Made by a program: the position numbers and the translations under genes. A DNA stretch of 64,000 nucleotides, from NCBI GenBank assembly GCA_016706685.1, contig JADJJE010000008.1, positions 186,001 through 250,000 on the forward strand, written 5' to 3'. Below, piece after piece: positions 61,961-64,000 of the stretch; the stretch's first letter is position 1, and each line of letters begins with the position of its first letter. Below the pieces are notes generated by a model. It did no database searches and had not been told where the DNA came from. It saw only the letters and a program-made list of their open reading frames with translations. The stretch comes from Sandaracinaceae bacterium. GTDB lineage: Bacteria > Myxococcota_A > Polyangia > Polyangiales > Houyiibacteriaceae.

Positions 61961-63175
61961 CTAGCGGCGACGGCCGCCGCCGCGCGCTGCGGGGGCGGCG
62001 CGCGGCGTGGTGAACGACGGGTTCACGGCGCGCGCCGGCAGCGGGCTGACGAGGGGCGCGGTGGCGCCGGTCAGCGCGCGGCCCGCGATGGTGGCGCGCA
62101 CCAGGGCCGGGTCGAACACGGCAGGCATGTTGGACGCGTTTAGCCCGATGGAGACCATGGCGCTGTTGCGGCCCACGGGGAACTGCGACTCGACCGCGTG
62201 GTGCTGAATGTAGCCGTTCAGCACGTCGAAGCGGAACTCACGCGCCACCACGCGGTTGGCGGCCGAGCCGGTGCGCAGCTCGCAGGTCCACGCGCCGTCC
62301 ATGCTGGTGCCGGCCGAGGGGCGCATGTTCGAACCCGCCACCGCGACGGGCATGGAGCGCGTGTCGAAGTTGTAGAAGCGCGTGATCAGGGTCTCGGCGC
62401 CGTCCTCGTGCACGGTCCCGTCGAGCCACACGCGGTTGCGCACGTTGTGCTCGAAGGGCGCCCACAGCGTGCCCTCGTAGACGCGCCACTCGCCGGCGCC
62501 GACCTTGCAGCGGAACGAGGTGTCCTGCGGGACGTCGCTCTGCACCGCGGTGTCCACGTAGGCGAAGCGCAGCTGGTCCGACATGTACTGGCGCACGAAG
62601 CCGGCACCGAAGAACGAGTCCGCGCGCAGCGCGCGGTGCTCGATGTGGATGGCCCGGTCGCCGTCGTTGCGGTCCCACCACCACACCGCGAACACGGGGA
62701 ACTGGCCACGGTACACCTCGGTGCGCGCGTCGGTCGCCTCGTTCACCAGCGCGATCACCACGGAGATGGGCGCATTGGTGCGGATGTTCGCCGAGGGCAC
62801 GTTGTCGGTGGAGCACTCGCGCAGGAAGCGCAGGTTCTCCTGGGCCTCACCCGAGTACACCACGGCGGTGGAGTCGCACGCGCCGGAGGCGACCACATTG
62901 CCGCCTTGCTCCACGAGCAGCAGATAGGGCCCGGCTGCGTCGCTGTCCACGTACGCGTTGACCATCAAGCGCGTCTGGCCCACGGGCTCGGCGCCGTCGT
63001 GGTTGGTGGAGTTCTCGAAGCGCATCCCGAACCCGAGTCCGAAGTTCATGGCGGCGCTCTGCGCGGACGCTTGGCTCGAGCCGGCGAGGCCGAGCAGGGC
63101 CGAGAGCCCGAGGGTGAGCGCCTGCCAGGCGCGGCGTTGCGAGGTGCGAGGTGCGATGGCGGTGAGGTGAGTCAC
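61961..63175 (-). CDS. Secreted beta-rich protein, paralogue of the gene at 48320-49639
   Basis: 404 residues from a GTG at 63175 with AAGGAA upstream. Signal peptide (LGLSALLGLAGSSQASA-Q), then beta-rich blocks parallel to the other copy: FRCKVGAGEWRVYEGT, TCELRTGSAANRVVAREFRF, and a basic tail ending RGGGRRR. Conserved Cys pairs likely form disulfides. It may be surface associated in its mature form. No catalytic motif. It is 31 bp upstream of the TPR gene and possibly the first gene of that run. Confidence 0.7.
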   Translation of the reverse strand: MTHLTAIAPRTSQRRAWQALTLGLSALLGLAGSSQASAQSAAMNFGLGFGMRFENSTNHDGAEPVGQTRLMVNAYVDSDAAGPYLLLVEQGGNVVASGACDSTAVVYSGEAQENLRFLRECSTDNVPSANIRTNAPISVVIALVNEATDARTEVYRGQFPVFAVWWWDRNDGDRAIHIEHRALRADSFFGAGFVRQYMSDQLRFAYVDTAVQSDVPQDTSFRCKVGAGEWRVYEGTLWAPFEHNVRNRVWLDGTVHEDGAETLITRFYNFDTRSMPVAVAGSNMRPSAGTSMDGAWTCELRTGSAANRVVAREFRFDVLNGYIQHHAVESQFPVGRNSAMVSIGLNASNMPAVFDPALVRATIAGRALTGATAPLVSPLPARAVNPSFTTPRAAPAARGGGRRR

Positions 63176-63287
63176 GGTGCTGTTCCTTCTTGGCCGACGT
63201 GGCGTCGGGCTACGGGGTAGGTGGCCGGGCGACACCCGGTTCGTGATGCGACGTGACGAATTCCGCGCGCGCCCAGCCCGTTCCCCG

Positions 63288-64000
63288 TCAGCGGGGGCGC
63301 CGACGTCTTGCCAGAAGCGTGAAGACCACGCTGGACAGGATGAGCGAGACCCCTCTGGGCAGGCCCCGCGCAGCGCTCACGCGGCAGCCACAGCCGTCAC
63401 CGCCACCACCACCCGGCGGGCGGCCAGGCCCCGGCGGGCCCGGGATCACCACGGGCGGCTGCGTGGAGTCCTCGGTCACGGCGCACGCGTCGCTCAGCGC
63501 GAACACCAGCGGCGCCGAGGCGAAGCCCCCCGCGTCGGCCGCCAGCGTGACCACACAGTCGTCTCCGCTCGCCGTGGCCGTCACGCGCACGCTCGCCCCC
63601 GCGGGCGGGTCCAGCACCACGTGCGTGCTCGCCGCGGCGGGGGTGATGTACTCGTCGACGCTCGAGCCGTCCTCCGTGAACACCACCACGTAGGGGCGCG
63701 TCTCGCGCGTGATCCGCAACGCGTGGACCACGTCGTTGGTGTCGACCGTGATCTCGGCCGGTGTGGTGGCGGTCGCGTCCGCGTCGAGGGCGTGCACGGC
63801 GAAGGGGTTCGGCCCGTCCACCTCCACGGACAGCTCGCTCGAGGCGAAGCGCCCCGCACGGCAGACGCCCCGATCACCGTCGCACTCGCCCACGGGGATG
63901 GCTTCCACGTCCATGTTTGCGTCGCCCAGCACGCGGCGGACGGTCAGCTGCGAGCCGCCCTCCTGCGTGGTGGCCTCGTCTCCGTCTTGCGCCCACGTGT
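63288..64000 (-). CDS. Surface protein with MYXO-CTERM-type sorting tail, 5' truncated by window edge
   Basis: The frame is open to the window end, so only about 236 C-terminal residues are visible. The body is Ala/Val/Thr-rich and beta-like with Cys pairs (DDCVVTLAADAG, SDACAVTE), followed by a Pro/Gly-rich linker and the tail GCGCRVSAARG, a hydrophobic helix and LLARRRRPR. Gly-Cys motif, helix and Arg cluster define MYXO-CTERM tails, recognised in myxobacteria as a cell-surface sorting signal. This is good taxonomic evidence for the window. Confidence 0.82.
   Translation of the reverse strand, partial: TWAQDGDEATTQEGGSQLTVRRVLGDANMDVEAIPVGECDGDRGVCRAGRFASSELSVEVDGPNPFAVHALDADATATTPAEITVDTNDVVHALRITRETRPYVVVFTEDGSSVDEYITPAAASTHVVLDPPAGASVRVTATASGDDCVVTLAADAGGFASAPLVFALSDACAVTEDSTQPPVVIPGPPGPGRPPGGGGGDGCGCRVSAARGLPRGVSLILSSVVFTLLARRRRPR

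Overview
The window is GC-rich bacterial DNA with strong G/C bias at third codon positions. It probably comes from a member of the Myxococcota, most likely a Polyangia/Sandaracinus-like lineage. The evidence is a C-terminal MYXO-CTERM-type sorting tail (63288-64000), many lipoproteins of unknown function, an NtrC-type regulator with a degenerate receiver, a TPR envelope protein, caspase-like and ECF-sigma signalling genes, and pilus motor ATPases. No rRNA, tRNA or CRISPR array is visible.

Layout. 1-6.5 kb: end of a nucleotide-transporter-like gene, a small holin-like membrane protein, an RRM-like protein, a 247-bp structured palindromic element, a sigma-54 activator and a COQ4-like gene. 6.5-15 kb: a WD40-like lipoprotein and a tightly packed leftward group (lipoprotein, DinG helicase, L,D-transpeptidase), then a di-haem cytochrome. 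15-21 kb: Ada-like alkyltransferase, a PF10118-type protein, a methyltransferase, a frameshifted lipoprotein and uvrB. 21-30 kb: an accessory stretch of lower coding density with a wHTH-nucleotidyltransferase-HEPN-like cassette, a nuclease remnant, ParDE, a broken antitoxin, AbiEi/AbiEii and several small zinc-ribbon/membrane proteins. 30-42 kb: M48 protease, lipoproteins, a divergent LysR/quinone-reductase pair, a phosphodiester glycosidase-like protein and a peroxiredoxin-like protein. 42-44 kb: agmatine-to-putrescine genes aguA-aguB. 44-47 kb: a DUF2079-like membrane protein and dnaN, followed by a 332-bp intergenic region rich in DnaA-box-like sequences that is a candidate oriC. 47-52 kb: SDR, secreted beta-rich protein, XRE regulator, alpha/beta hydrolase. 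51.6-55.5 kb: leftward operon of a caspase/EF-hand/beta-barrel fusion, a lipoprotein, an ECF sigma factor and its anti-sigma. 55.6-62 kb: TPR protein, Cys-rich lipoprotein, PilT, PilB-like ATPase and a Ycf46-like AAA+ ATPase, mostly with overlapping ends. 62-64 kb: a second secreted beta-rich protein and the 3' part of a MYXO-CTERM protein.

A recurring feature is the single-base frameshift inside otherwise coherent genes (about 18.49, 26.73, 27.34, 34.58, 35.09, 38.66, 41.89, 43.68 and 54.74 kb). Several fall next to short homopolymers and in genes that look functional (aguB, the caspase). Some may therefore be assembly indels rather than real pseudogenes, and calls at those loci should be read with that in mind.

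The most promising possibly undescribed items are: the wHTH-NTase-HEPN-like cassette (20.96-22.96 kb); the periplasmic caspase/EF-hand/beta-barrel protein co-transcribed with an ECF sigma/anti-sigma pair; the four-way-junction palindromic element at 2.1-2.3 kb; and the candidate oriC next to dnaN.
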